Shown here piece by piece: positions 20,587-29,543 of a stretch of DNA of 64,000 bases; the stretch's first letter is position 1; every line of letters begins with the position of its first letter. The translations under genes were made by a program, and so were the position numbers. The stretch is taken from the NCBI GenBank assembly GCA_016110215.1, contig JADWQD010000008.1, forward strand, positions 1,488,001 through 1,552,000, written 5' to 3'. Source of the stretch: Capronia americana. Taxonomy: Eukaryota > Ascomycota > Eurotiomycetes > Chaetothyriales > Herpotrichiellaceae. Below the pieces are notes generated by a model, which was not told where the DNA came from, searched no databases, and saw only the letters and a program-made list of their open reading frames with translations.

Positions 20587-23500
20587 ATGGCACAACAGAG
20601 GGCGGGCGTTGGCTCCGTAGGCGTGCGTACCAACTTCCATTTCGAGTTCATTACGACGCCTACTTCAGATACGCCAGGCACAGCCCTGCTTCTCCACTTC
20701 GCGACGAAAAGATATTTTCTTGGGGAGATCACGGAGGGAACTCAGAGGGCATGTATACAACGTGGTATCGGGCTGAAAAAGGTTCGGGGTCTCTTCCTCG
20801 CAGGCAAAACTATTTGGAACAATGGAGGGCTGATTGGCATGATCCTTACAATGGCTGATGTCCAGCAGTCCGAGTTGGATGATGATGGTGTCAAGCGTCC
20901 GAGGCTGGACATACATGCAGGCCCGATGCAACTGCACTCGTTGGCATGTGCGAGGAGGTTCGTTTTCCGGACGGGGATGCCGCTGTCTGTGCATGAGGTT
21001 GATGCCCGCAAGACCAACAGTGACCCGCAGCCTGTTCATGAAGATGAAAATATCCGCGTATGGGCACTCCTAACTCAAGATGCCTCTCTCGGAGTCGATA
21101 ATGTTGCATTCGAAGAAACGCAGTTGGAAACGGAGCAGCAGCTTCGGAAGAAAGTTGTCAACAACATGTTCGATTCAGATTGGAGACGTGATCAACTATT
21201 CCAGTCGAAGCTGAAGGACATCAAACTCCCTGCCGTTGTCTATGTGCGCGATCCAGAGCTAAAGACGCTAGTCTCTCATGTTGTCTTAGACCTCGATACC
21301 ACACCGCTCCCACCAGACTCTGATGTCCTCCATCGCAATCCTTGGCCGGCCTCCACGGTCGAAGAGCTGCCGCCAGCGTCAGGTCTGCCTCGCGGTGCTG
21401 CAATGTCGTACATCGTCAAGGGCCACCACCAACGCGGGAGTTTCGATGTGAAGAAAGCCAAAGCCTTAGGTATGAAGCCTGGCCCCAAGTTTGCAAAACT
21501 GGCCGCAGGTAGATCGGTGGAGAGCGATGATGGTACTGGCACGATCATTACTCCAGAGATGGTCCTAAGCCCAACTCGACCTGGGAGAGGTCTTGCCTTA
21601 TTCGACGTACCCTCTGTCATCCATCTGGAGGACCTCGTACGGAATTTGGAGGGTCAGACGGCCCAGCTTTTAGATGGTATTGAAGCCGCGGTATGGATGA
21701 CACGGGAAGATGTTATACAAACCCAACAATTCCAAAAGTTGGTAAATCGACTGAGGCACATGAAGCACATCATCTCGGATGCATCGCTTTGCAACGATCA
21801 TGTTGCTCAAGAGTCGAGCGCCCTGTCTTCGAGTCAGCTGGCTCAAATCGCCTCAAGTCTGTTCTCGGTTCCTCGTTTCGACAACTTACAAGCGTACCGT
21901 CCTGCGATGGATAAAAATTGCGCTGAGTTACGCCCTCTGCTTGCTGACCCCCAAGTTGTCCTTGCAAAACGAGGCTTGAAAGTACATATCGAGCCGAATT
22001 TCGCCATCGACGAGAAAGAGGTGGCTCCGAACCTCGACTCTGAAGCGTTCGCCACCGTTTTGGAACCAGAAGTGCAAGAACTGCTACCGGACGATGTATC
22101 GTCAGATCGGACTGCAACTTCAGGCTTCGTTCGAGGTGCAGACTTGCATGAGCCAGAGATCATCACATTGGGCACTGGTTCTGCAGCTCCTTCAAAGTAT
22201 CGCAATGTCTCAGCAGTATTTTTACGCATGCCGCAGGGTATGGGAAACTACCTGTTCGACTGCGGAGAAGGCACGCTTGGTCAGTTGAAGAGGCTGTACA
22301 ATGCAGAACAACTAGACGATATTCTGTTCAACTTGCGAGCAATATGGATTTCTCACCTTCACGCCGACCATCATCTGGGCACTGTTTCGGTGCTGACAGA
22401 GGTGCATGAGACTGTGAGGAGACTGTCCGGGTCAGAAATACTGCCTCCATCGCCGCCTTACCTGCTCTCAGAGATCAACATGTTGGACTACATGGATGAG
22501 TACCAATCTGTTTTGGGTCTGCCAACCGAGGCACTTTGCACGCCTGTTGCGTGCGACTCTTCAGAGGGATTGTTGCACCATGGGGAACCCTTTGACATGG
22601 GAAAGAACGACTCTCATATCAGAGAATGGCGGACCGTGCAAGTCAATCACTGTCATGGAGCGCAGGCGGTCTCGGTCACCTTCAAAAATGGATTCAAATT
22701 CTCCTACAGTGGCGACTGTCGGCCGAGTGAGAACTTCTGCGACATAGGTGCCGACTCAGACGTTCTCGTACACGAGGCGACATTTGACGACGGCATGGAA
22801 GGCGATGCAAAGGCCAAGAAACACAGTACAACTGGCGAGGCCGTTGGCGTTGCTCTAGGCATGCGTGCGAAGAATCTCATCCTCACGCATTTCAGCCAGC
22901 GGTACCAGAAGATGCCCGTTTTCAGCAGCGTCAAAATGCCAGAGCGCGTCTCCGACGAGGAGCTTTTGGATGAGGTGGATGCTGAAATGACCAATGGCAC
23001 CACCCACACAAATGGTGATGGTTCAGATGAGCCTCCGCAAACGCTTGCTCCCTCATTGTCCTCTTCTTCCTGGGTCGGAGCCGATGCTGTGCATGAGCTT
23101 CCTATTGCTGTGGCATTTGACCTCATGCACATCAAAGTCTCGCAGATTAAACACATGAGAAGGCTCTTCCCCGCCCTATCCAAGATGTTCGAGATCGAGG
23201 CGGAGAAACGAGAGAAGGTCCGCCGTGAGGCGGGTGAACAGCTCAAGATTGAGGAAGACAGGAAACGTGCCGCAAGACAGGAGGCGATGTCGAACAACAG
23301 GAAGAAGAAAGACGAGATAAACAGAGTCAAGCAGATGGAGTCAAGTAACAAGACGAGTAAGAAGACCAAGAGTAAAGCTAAGGGACAAGGAGTTGACCAT
23401 GCGGAGCAGACTCAGGCGACGCAGACAGAAGCTCCAGCAGCGAAGGGTGAGCGTGCAACAGCAACCAGTTCCAAGGAGCAAATGGTGCTTGGTGCGACCG

Positions 23501-23736
23501 GGGCAGGGGAGGCACACAGCAACGGCGTTGATGCAGGTGAGACGATTATCTCCAGCGTTAACGCGACTGCTACAGGCGTCCGGGTCGGCAACGGCACCAA
23601 GGCGAACATAGAGGACGACCCAGCGCAGAGTGCACACCCGTCAAGCTCGGCCACCACAGAACACGAATCTCATGGTGCCACCGCAGTTGGAGAGCATGAA
23701 GTTCAGAGTGCGGCGAAGCGGCGCAAGACTGGGTGA
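20587..23736 (+). CDS. Long-form tRNase Z (ELAC2/Trz1 type endonuclease)
   Basis: Removes 3' trailers from precursor tRNAs in nucleus and mitochondria. Product is 1049 aa in one exon. The N-terminal half is the degenerate beta-lactamase fold with the family opening DTPGTALLLHF, RYFLGEITEGTQR and FLAGKTIWNNGGLIGM. The C-terminal half is catalytic: FDCGEGTLGQL, the zinc motif SHLHADHHLG (H590, H592, D594, H595), YSGDCRP, VHEATFDD, HSTTGEA and LTHFSQRY. A charged coiled-coil-like, Lys-rich tail of about 180 residues extends past the catalytic domain. I start at the first ATG in frame (20587); the domain begins about 20 residues later. Length is somewhat above the yeast enzyme because of inserts and the tail. 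Confidence 0.93.
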   Translation: MAQQRAGVGSVGVRTNFHFEFITTPTSDTPGTALLLHFATKRYFLGEITEGTQRACIQRGIGLKKVRGLFLAGKTIWNNGGLIGMILTMADVQQSELDDDGVKRPRLDIHAGPMQLHSLACARRFVFRTGMPLSVHEVDARKTNSDPQPVHEDENIRVWALLTQDASLGVDNVAFEETQLETEQQLRKKVVNNMFDSDWRRDQLFQSKLKDIKLPAVVYVRDPELKTLVSHVVLDLDTTPLPPDSDVLHRNPWPASTVEELPPASGLPRGAAMSYIVKGHHQRGSFDVKKAKALGMKPGPKFAKLAAGRSVESDDGTGTIITPEMVLSPTRPGRGLALFDVPSVIHLEDLVRNLEGQTAQLLDGIEAAVWMTREDVIQTQQFQKLVNRLRHMKHIISDASLCNDHVAQESSALSSSQLAQIASSLFSVPRFDNLQAYRPAMDKNCAELRPLLADPQVVLAKRGLKVHIEPNFAIDEKEVAPNLDSEAFATVLEPEVQELLPDDVSSDRTATSGFVRGADLHEPEIITLGTGSAAPSKYRNVSAVFLRMPQGMGNYLFDCGEGTLGQLKRLYNAEQLDDILFNLRAIWISHLHADHHLGTVSVLTEVHETVRRLSGSEILPPSPPYLLSEINMLDYMDEYQSVLGLPTEALCTPVACDSSEGLLHHGEPFDMGKNDSHIREWRTVQVNHCHGAQAVSVTFKNGFKFSYSGDCRPSENFCDIGADSDVLVHEATFDDGMEGDAKAKKHSTTGEAVGVALGMRAKNLILTHFSQRYQKMPVFSSVKMPERVSDEELLDEVDAEMTNGTTHTNGDGSDEPPQTLAPSLSSSSWVGADAVHELPIAVAFDLMHIKVSQIKHMRRLFPALSKMFEIEAEKREKVRREAGEQLKIEEDRKRAARQEAMSNNRKKKDEINRVKQMESSNKTSKKTKSKAKGQGVDHAEQTQATQTEAPAAKGERATATSSKEQMVLGATGAGEAHSNGVDAGETIISSVNATATGVRVGNGTKANIEDDPAQSAHPSSSATTEHESHGATAVGEHEVQSAAKRRKTG

Positions 23737-25034
23737 GAATCAGGCCTGCTGCGCCTCGCCCCTCCTGGGCGCAGCCATTAATATCATGCACATAACTTCA
23801 GCAGGATAGCATCGGCGTAGGACCAGCGACGCAATCGCCACTTCGATACAGCTAGCTGAGAGGCCTTGTCGCACAGTGTACCATAAAGATCTACTTTACC
23901 TTCGAAGTTCTGTGCCTTCAGCAATGCGCTTCAAGATCCATCTATCACTTGCGTCGTGTATCGTTTTCATCGCAGGAATTGCAGCAAACCCTCTGTCATT
24001 TACTTCGCGGCATTTGAGATGAATTCGGTGCCAGTAAGTGCTCCAATCCACTCTTCTGCAACATCGTTGCATCCTCGGGCATCATTCTACCCCCATTCAT
24101 TTCCTTTCAAATTCCCGCCTTTATGCCTCCAGGCTAACGATGTTTCCACTGACAGTTCAAAGCCCGGGAAAGGTTCGAGAATCCAGCTAGAGCGAGCATT
24201 CGGCGGTAAAGGGAGACATCACTCTTCATATTACAGTCAAGTTGTCATGCGCGTTGACTTTCCAACAGACGGGTGTTTAATCATGATGGTTGAAAGGAGG
24301 TAAGATCAGAAGTGCTCCTTTGCGCTTCCAGAGGATAGTGGCCATCTCTACCACCGGCCACGGCAGAAGACGAAACGTATCCGAGGCAGCCCTCCTCCGT
24401 CAACTTGCCCACGTCAATATCGCCCGGCATCCTCTCATATGCTGGTCTCGATGACGGAGAGGGGTCGGTGTGCGGTCGAAGAGCTCATGGATTGGCCCGT
24501 AGGCTCGAGCGTCCGCCAGTACCGGAATTCCCGTCTTCCCCAAGTACAATATTTCAGCTTGGTTTTTCGAGCCGGGGAGATATGTCACGCCAATTTTGAA
24601 CTCGCAAACAGAGCATCGGATCCTCGAATCGTACAGTTCCCAACTTTCTTGTGACCGATCTTGCGACATTGAGGGTTTCACAAGCGCAAAGCCGGGTTGT
24701 CTGCCATTGAACGTGGATGGAAATGTGAGGTACCTCTTGGTGAATTGGTAACACAACTGCCTCGTCTTTCTGCAATGCTTGCATCTTCACCTATTAAGGC
24801 AGTCGTAAAGCGCCAGTTCCTCTGCCTCACAGCGACATCACATACCCAACCTCGCCAGACAATGCATGATCAAGTCAGCGCTCCGAGTTTCTATATCCAT
24901 CAAAGCCATAGTTGATGTGCCACAATCGCATACTTTACCCTAGTCATTTCACTCGGGTAAGCTATCAAAGATTATATTTCTGGCAGTTAAGGGAGAGCGT
25001 CGGAAGCTAACACGAAGCAGGCTCTCTGGTAACC
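23737..25034. other. Intergenic, no gene seen
   Basis: A 1.3-kb gap with several short frames on both strands, none with an ATG context, splice pattern or motif that I trust. It contains the tRNase Z terminator and the upstream region of the small coiled-coil gene. Confidence 0.45.
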
Positions 25035-25457
25035 ATGCCAGCGATAGCGCACGGGGAAATATATGCCCTCATCCACGAGCTTTTTGCTCTCCGCTCTTGT
25101 CGAGACCCTGATCGCAACATCTACGACACCCTCTCCAAAGACATCGTCGACGAACTGGAGGCCATCATAGTGGTTGATGACATGGAACGCAGTGAACAGC
25201 AGGATATTGAAAGTGAGAAGCGGCTCCTGGCGCGGATCAAAGTCTTGGAGCGTGACCGAAGCATTCAAAGATTGAGGGAGGCGAAGGAGAAACTTGCGCT
25301 GGCTATGGAGCAGTATGTGGCAGCGGTTGAGGACCAGGCGTGGGCGGAGAAGGCGCAGGGGCCGATTCTGGAGGCAAGAGTGCGGGCGGATGAGACTAAG
25401 AAGGCCCTCGAGGAGCAGACTTCTGAGTTTGAAGAGGTGAAGAAGACATTGGAGTGA
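25035..25457 (+). CDS. Small coiled-coil protein, function unknown
   Basis: A 140-aa ORF with a good ACCATGCC start. After about 50 residues with a globular look (LIHELFALRSCRDPDRNIYD) it becomes a highly charged Glu/Lys/Ala helix (ERDRSIQRLREAKEKLALAM, then RADETKKALEEQTSEFEEVK), very likely a coiled coil. No enzyme motif is visible. The protein is near-neutral to acidic, cytosolic or nuclear, with no signal peptide. It is unrecognised and may be lineage-specific. It lies with two other small orphan genes between tRNase Z and a large unknown gene. Confidence 0.5.
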   Translation: MPAIAHGEIYALIHELFALRSCRDPDRNIYDTLSKDIVDELEAIIVVDDMERSEQQDIESEKRLLARIKVLERDRSIQRLREAKEKLALAMEQYVAAVEDQAWAEKAQGPILEARVRADETKKALEEQTSEFEEVKKTLE

Positions 25458-25931
25458 AGGAGGCGTCTCCCACACTGACCCCGGCGCGCGTTCGGTACGA
25501 ATCTTTGGTGCAACAATCTTCGAGATTACCTTAGAACGGATGTGCAGCGAAACGCAGTGGTTACAAGCATAGCCTCCAGCAGATCAAAGTGCCATACTGA
25601 GGCAGGGGGAGGGTGATTATGAAGAAGTACAGGTCAGCCAGAGGCGAACCCTCCAAGAACGTGAGGTGAATAGTCAAAGGTGAAGACGAAGGCTCGCTTT
25701 AGGCAGGTCGGATTTATTCACAGTTGACCAGGTCTTCACTCCACCTCTCAATTGATACGATTTGCATCGGTGAAGCTTCAACGTGAGTTATGCTTCAAAC
25801 ATATAATTCTCACCGTTATCACAAAAGCTTTCCATCCAGGGAACTCCCTGAAAACCACGTCCACCACACCTCCAAAAAGTTCACATCCGCTACAAACATC
25901 TTGAAATCCTCACTACGAGCCCTCAGCAACC
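25458..25931. other. Intergenic between small orphan genes
   Basis: 474 bp with no supported feature; promoter of the following gene is expected here. Sequence just before its ATG is A/C-rich, as in many fungal leaders. Confidence 0.4.
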
Positions 25932-26517
25932 ATGGCTGACTCCCCAGTGTCGGGTACTGCCAGTAAGTCATTTCTCACCAGCCGTCGTTTCAGCCAGCGA
26001 CAACGCACCTGACCTGCGTCCAGGCATTGCCCACAATCGCGACCGAACACCATCGATGGACCGAGAACTCGTCGGCAATGGCAATCTCAACGAACTCACT
26101 TCGTCCAACACCTGCCCAGCCCAGGCGGCTCACAGCACTGAAGCCACCTCTTCAACAGTCAGGACATTTTGGAACAACTTTTCCCACGCTGAAATGTACT
26201 CGCACCGTTGGACGAACGAAGAGCTTCGCGAAGCAATCCGAGCAGATCATTCCTGGTTGCACCCTGATCAAGACAAGGCCGTACACCTGAGGAACGGACT
26301 CCTTCAGAGCGCCACTCCGGCTCGGAGCTTCGCCGTGTACAAGAAGTGGATGTATTGGAAGCCATGTGGACTTGGACTGCCTAAGAGACGTGGAGTGACG
26401 GCGGAGGCTTGGCCAACGCGTAACGAGGATAGGGAAGACTACGTCGTGGTAAGGAAGAAGAAGACCCGGCCTTACGAAACGAACGACCTAGTTGACGATG
26501 ATTACGTGTGGGTTTGA
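25932..26517 (+). CDS. Hypothetical protein, 174 aa
   Basis: Two exons, 25932-25962 and 26024-26517, with a canonical 61-bp intron (GTAAGT donor, CCAG acceptor). The first exon encodes MADSPVSGTA and the junction codon becomes Ser. The second exon encodes a Ser/Thr/Asn-rich segment, then a compact Trp/Tyr-rich region (VRTFWNNFSHAEMYSHRWTN, FAVYKKWMYWKPCGLGLPKRR) and an acidic end DLVDDDYVWV. There is no signal peptide or membrane span. I do not recognise the family. The intron that restores a good ATG and the aromatic-rich composition argue for a real gene. Confidence 0.5.
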
Positions 26518-27927
26518 GAAACAGGCGCTGGCTGGAAGTTGCGGCGACGGCGATGAGGGAATGACGAAGTTCAGAGGTTGAGAGAGACATTGGCCTGATT
26601 GAAACAGAAGCCAGGGGCCAGCTATCGGTGCGACAGACGGAAGCTGCAGACAGAGCAGACCTGTAGAATCAAAGTCTAGTTGACATCTGGGATATCGGTT
26701 CACACTGCAAGTGGTGCCGCAAAGGCTGTACAAGGACAAGAAGTCTCAACGGATTTATCTAAAGATGCCAGGCAAACATGAGGCTGCAGCCTCGTCAATT
26801 GCCGCGATTGTCCCGAAGAGGCTCTCTCGGTTCTTACGGCTTCCTCGGATGGATGGATCTTACGACATTCCAACTTGGCATGATTCTTTCATACTTTCTC
26901 ATCGATGCGCATTCATTTGGCACTCTAACTGACTGCTGGGACATCCTGGGTCTAGAGCGGCTATATCTTCCCACGCGTCCTACTTTCCCACATTCTTTTA
27001 ACGTCCACACTTTGGAGATGCCAGCTCCTCGGCTGCCCGTGCTCTCATGCTAACTGTATATCGATCACGCGCGGAAATAGGAACGAAAATTCAAACCTTG
27101 ACTCATCGATTCCTTTCGGTGCTAACCTTGGGATCCAATTTCGAGAGCTAACCTTCGAATCTAACTTCGAGAGCTAGCCTCTTTGTACCCTCTCATGGAA
27201 GAAGTTAAGACTCGCCCGAACAACTCGAGAATGATCGTGAGGCGCCAAGCTTTCACCAAGGCGGGCTCTATGAAGTGACTGCTCAGCTGGTCCTCTGTTG
27301 GCGGCGCTCCCTTGGTAGACGTTGCGGTGACACGCTCCGGAAGGTGCGGCTGACGAGGCTGACCTTTCCCGTCCCCAACATCGCTTGGCAAGCATTGGCA
27401 TGTCGAACAATACGAGCCCTCGATGTCGACCCAACGGCTGGACGACATCTACGGACGCTTGGCAGTATTGGGCAGAGGAGTTCTCTGAAGCGTGTGACTT
27501 TGCAAGCGGTACCGGAGGTGTCGAGCGCAACTCGACTTGCTCTCTCCGCTGTGGTATGATTGGCAGTGCGGCGACCGCCATGTCTCAATGGAGAGCAACC
27601 ATCGTGTTCACCAGGGACATGGCGAGACTTTATTTGCGCCGGGATGTTTCTGCTCGTGTTCCTTCTATGAGGGTGTTAGCAAGCTGAAGTTTAGCTGTCC
27701 CAGTTCGTTCGTTCGCTCGCCCGTCCGCCCATCCGACCATGTCAGCTTGCGATCTTGGAACGTTCTCAATGGTGAAATCAGGTAGAAAATTGGGCTATAA
27801 GAAGCGCTGATCCGTCGCCAGAGGACGGCATGGAAGCTGCCAATACCAGACGCACACTCAGCCAGCGAAGCAACATTTGCATACACACTCACTCTCTCGA
27901 AGTAAACCATAACAAGCACTCCCAGCC
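26518..27927. other. Intergenic with a 26-bp tandem repeat
   Basis: 1.4 kb. Holds a short tandem repeat (27121-27180), a CCGT/CGTTCG-rich patch near 27703-27740, and overlapping short frames on both strands around 27174-27690. None of these frames is convincing as a gene. Confidence 0.4.
27121..27180. repeat. 26-bp tandem repeat, 2.3 copies
   Basis: Units at 27121-27146 and 27147-27172 both begin GCTAACCTT and end ACTTCGAGA or ATTTCGAGA, and a partial third copy GCTAGCCT follows. The units differ at five positions. Confidence 0.7.
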
Positions 27928-28368
27928 ATGAAGCTATCCAGCACCCTCCTCCTCGCTGCCGCGGGCCTCCTAACGACGACGCAATGCGCACCCAACCCGA
28001 GCCCGGATTCCGCCGCGGCAGAACCGCACGCCCTTCCCGCGCGCCAGTCATACGACACCTACGGCCTTTGGGCCTACGAGGGCGACTACTACCTCAATGA
28101 ACTGTACGACTGGCTGTACAAGCTGGTCAAGCGCGACGAAAATGCCGGTCCAAACGAACAGTCAAAGCGCGACGTCGTCGCACGTGGCGAGGGTCGCGCC
28201 CGCCCGCTTGCGCCGCGCCAGGACTACGAGTACGCCATCACCGTGGATTCGTACGACGCCATCTACGAGTACCAGCTCTGGCTGGAGGACTTCCTGTACA
28301 TGGTGCAGCAGTATAAGTCGCCCATCAAGGTCACGGATCCGAAGTTGCCGCAGCCGAAGCCGTTGTAG
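27928..28368 (+). CDS. Small secreted Tyr-rich protein with internal duplication
   Basis: 146 aa. A typical signal peptide occupies residues 1-20 (MKLSSTLLLAAAGLLTTTQC). Two aromatic-rich modules follow: residues 40-67, starting RQSYDTYGLWAYEGDYY, and residues 98-129, starting RQDYEYAITVDSYDAIYEY. Each has seven tyrosines and each is preceded by an Ala/Pro-Arg-Gln. Between them lie dibasic sites LVKR (residue 69) and QSKR (residue 81), which fit Kex2 cleavage in the Golgi. There are no cysteines in the mature part, unlike most disulfide-rich effectors. The likely fate is secretion and possible processing to two peptides. Function is unknown; candidates are a structural cell-surface protein, an effector or a peptide precursor. 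Confidence 0.65.
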   Translation: MKLSSTLLLAAAGLLTTTQCAPNPSPDSAAAEPHALPARQSYDTYGLWAYEGDYYLNELYDWLYKLVKRDENAGPNEQSKRDVVARGEGRARPLAPRQDYEYAITVDSYDAIYEYQLWLEDFLYMVQQYKSPIKVTDPKLPQPKPL

Positions 28369-29543
28369 GAGAGTCCGGTGAGGGTGGGATCAATTTCCTA
28401 TCTGTAGGGTTGATGAGCCAGGATGCGTCGGCGTTGCATGGTGGGGATCGGTCAAAGCCTGACGGGCAGGGGGAGAGAAATAAAAACGTGCTTTCTTAGC
28501 AACAGTGCAATGCAGTGCAGTTCTATCTCGAGTGGTGGTGAGGAGGAAGGCAGGCAGAAATTAACTTGGAGTGATATCCGCCCAGGTTACAGACCGGCTC
28601 GCGAGCCAAGTCCACCTGTCGAAGCGGAATACATGTTCATGCACGGGGTCAAGGGTCAAGGGTCATAATTCATAATCCATACTTCATAGTTCATAGTTTC
28701 ATCAAAACATTCTCTACCTCGCAAGCCTGGTTCAACGTAACTTATGTACCTCGCCTCGTGGGAAATGCCGATGCTGCCGCCATCCAGACTGGACCGCGTC
28801 CCGATGAAACAAAACAAAACAAAACAATCATCCTCGTTCTTCTCCCTGCTGTGACTGTAACCGTTGGCTCAGAGACTTCTGTCTTGATCTCTTGCAGCCG
28901 CCGATTGGCCCCTCCGTTCATGGTTGGATGGATGGATGGATGGATGCTGAGTCTTCACAACGACTCCTCCCTTTTAACTACCTGGTTTCCATTCTTTTTC
29001 TTTTTCTTTCTACACATTCGATCTATAAGGTCTGTAAGGTACATCAAATAGTGGAAGAGCGCATGGTGAATAAATAGTAGCAAAGCCCGCCGTGATTTGT
29101 CCGGACCAGCTGGATGGGGAGGAGTCTGATCTTAGTACTATGTCGACTTACTTACGAGTAGCATGCCCGCAGATGAAAGATATGATGAATGTATGACATT
29201 TAGGAAGAGAGGCTTCTGGCTCGACCGCTTTACTCTTCAATTGCCCTTCTTTCCTAATCTTGGTTGGATGGGAAGAAGCATGGACGGATGCAACCGAAAT
29301 AAATCATACACTTCCTTCTATTGATTTGGTCGAACAAAACGGTGAGATGCAAACCTGAGGATAGTCTTCAACCCGAGTATTCCGTCCGTCCGTCCGTACT
29401 CTGTACGCGAGTTGAACGAAAGCTCAGCCTCAATTCCTTGCTTTGGATACTTTAACAAATCAAAACCCCTCTGCTATGGAGTACGCCGTGTGTACACCCC
29501 CATTGTTCTCCTCGGCACGGTGCTCAACTCTGCTGCGTGTCTA
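28369..29543. other. Intergenic with simple repeats
   Basis: 1.2 kb. Contains AAAAC repeats (about 28807-28827), GGAT repeats (about 28925-28945), TCCG repeats (29381-29397) and an AT-rich run of CATAATTCATA-like words near 28660-28705. No gene is supported. Confidence 0.5.

Noticed and set aside
27174..27690. Overlapping ORFs on both strands between the small orphan genes
   Set aside because: Several 95-135 codon frames overlap each other in opposite directions with no motif; typical of GC-balanced non-coding DNA.
29381..29397. Simple repeats (TCCG, GGAT, AAAAC) considered as a CRISPR-like or satellite array
   Set aside because: They are short microsatellites without spacer structure; the host is a eukaryote.
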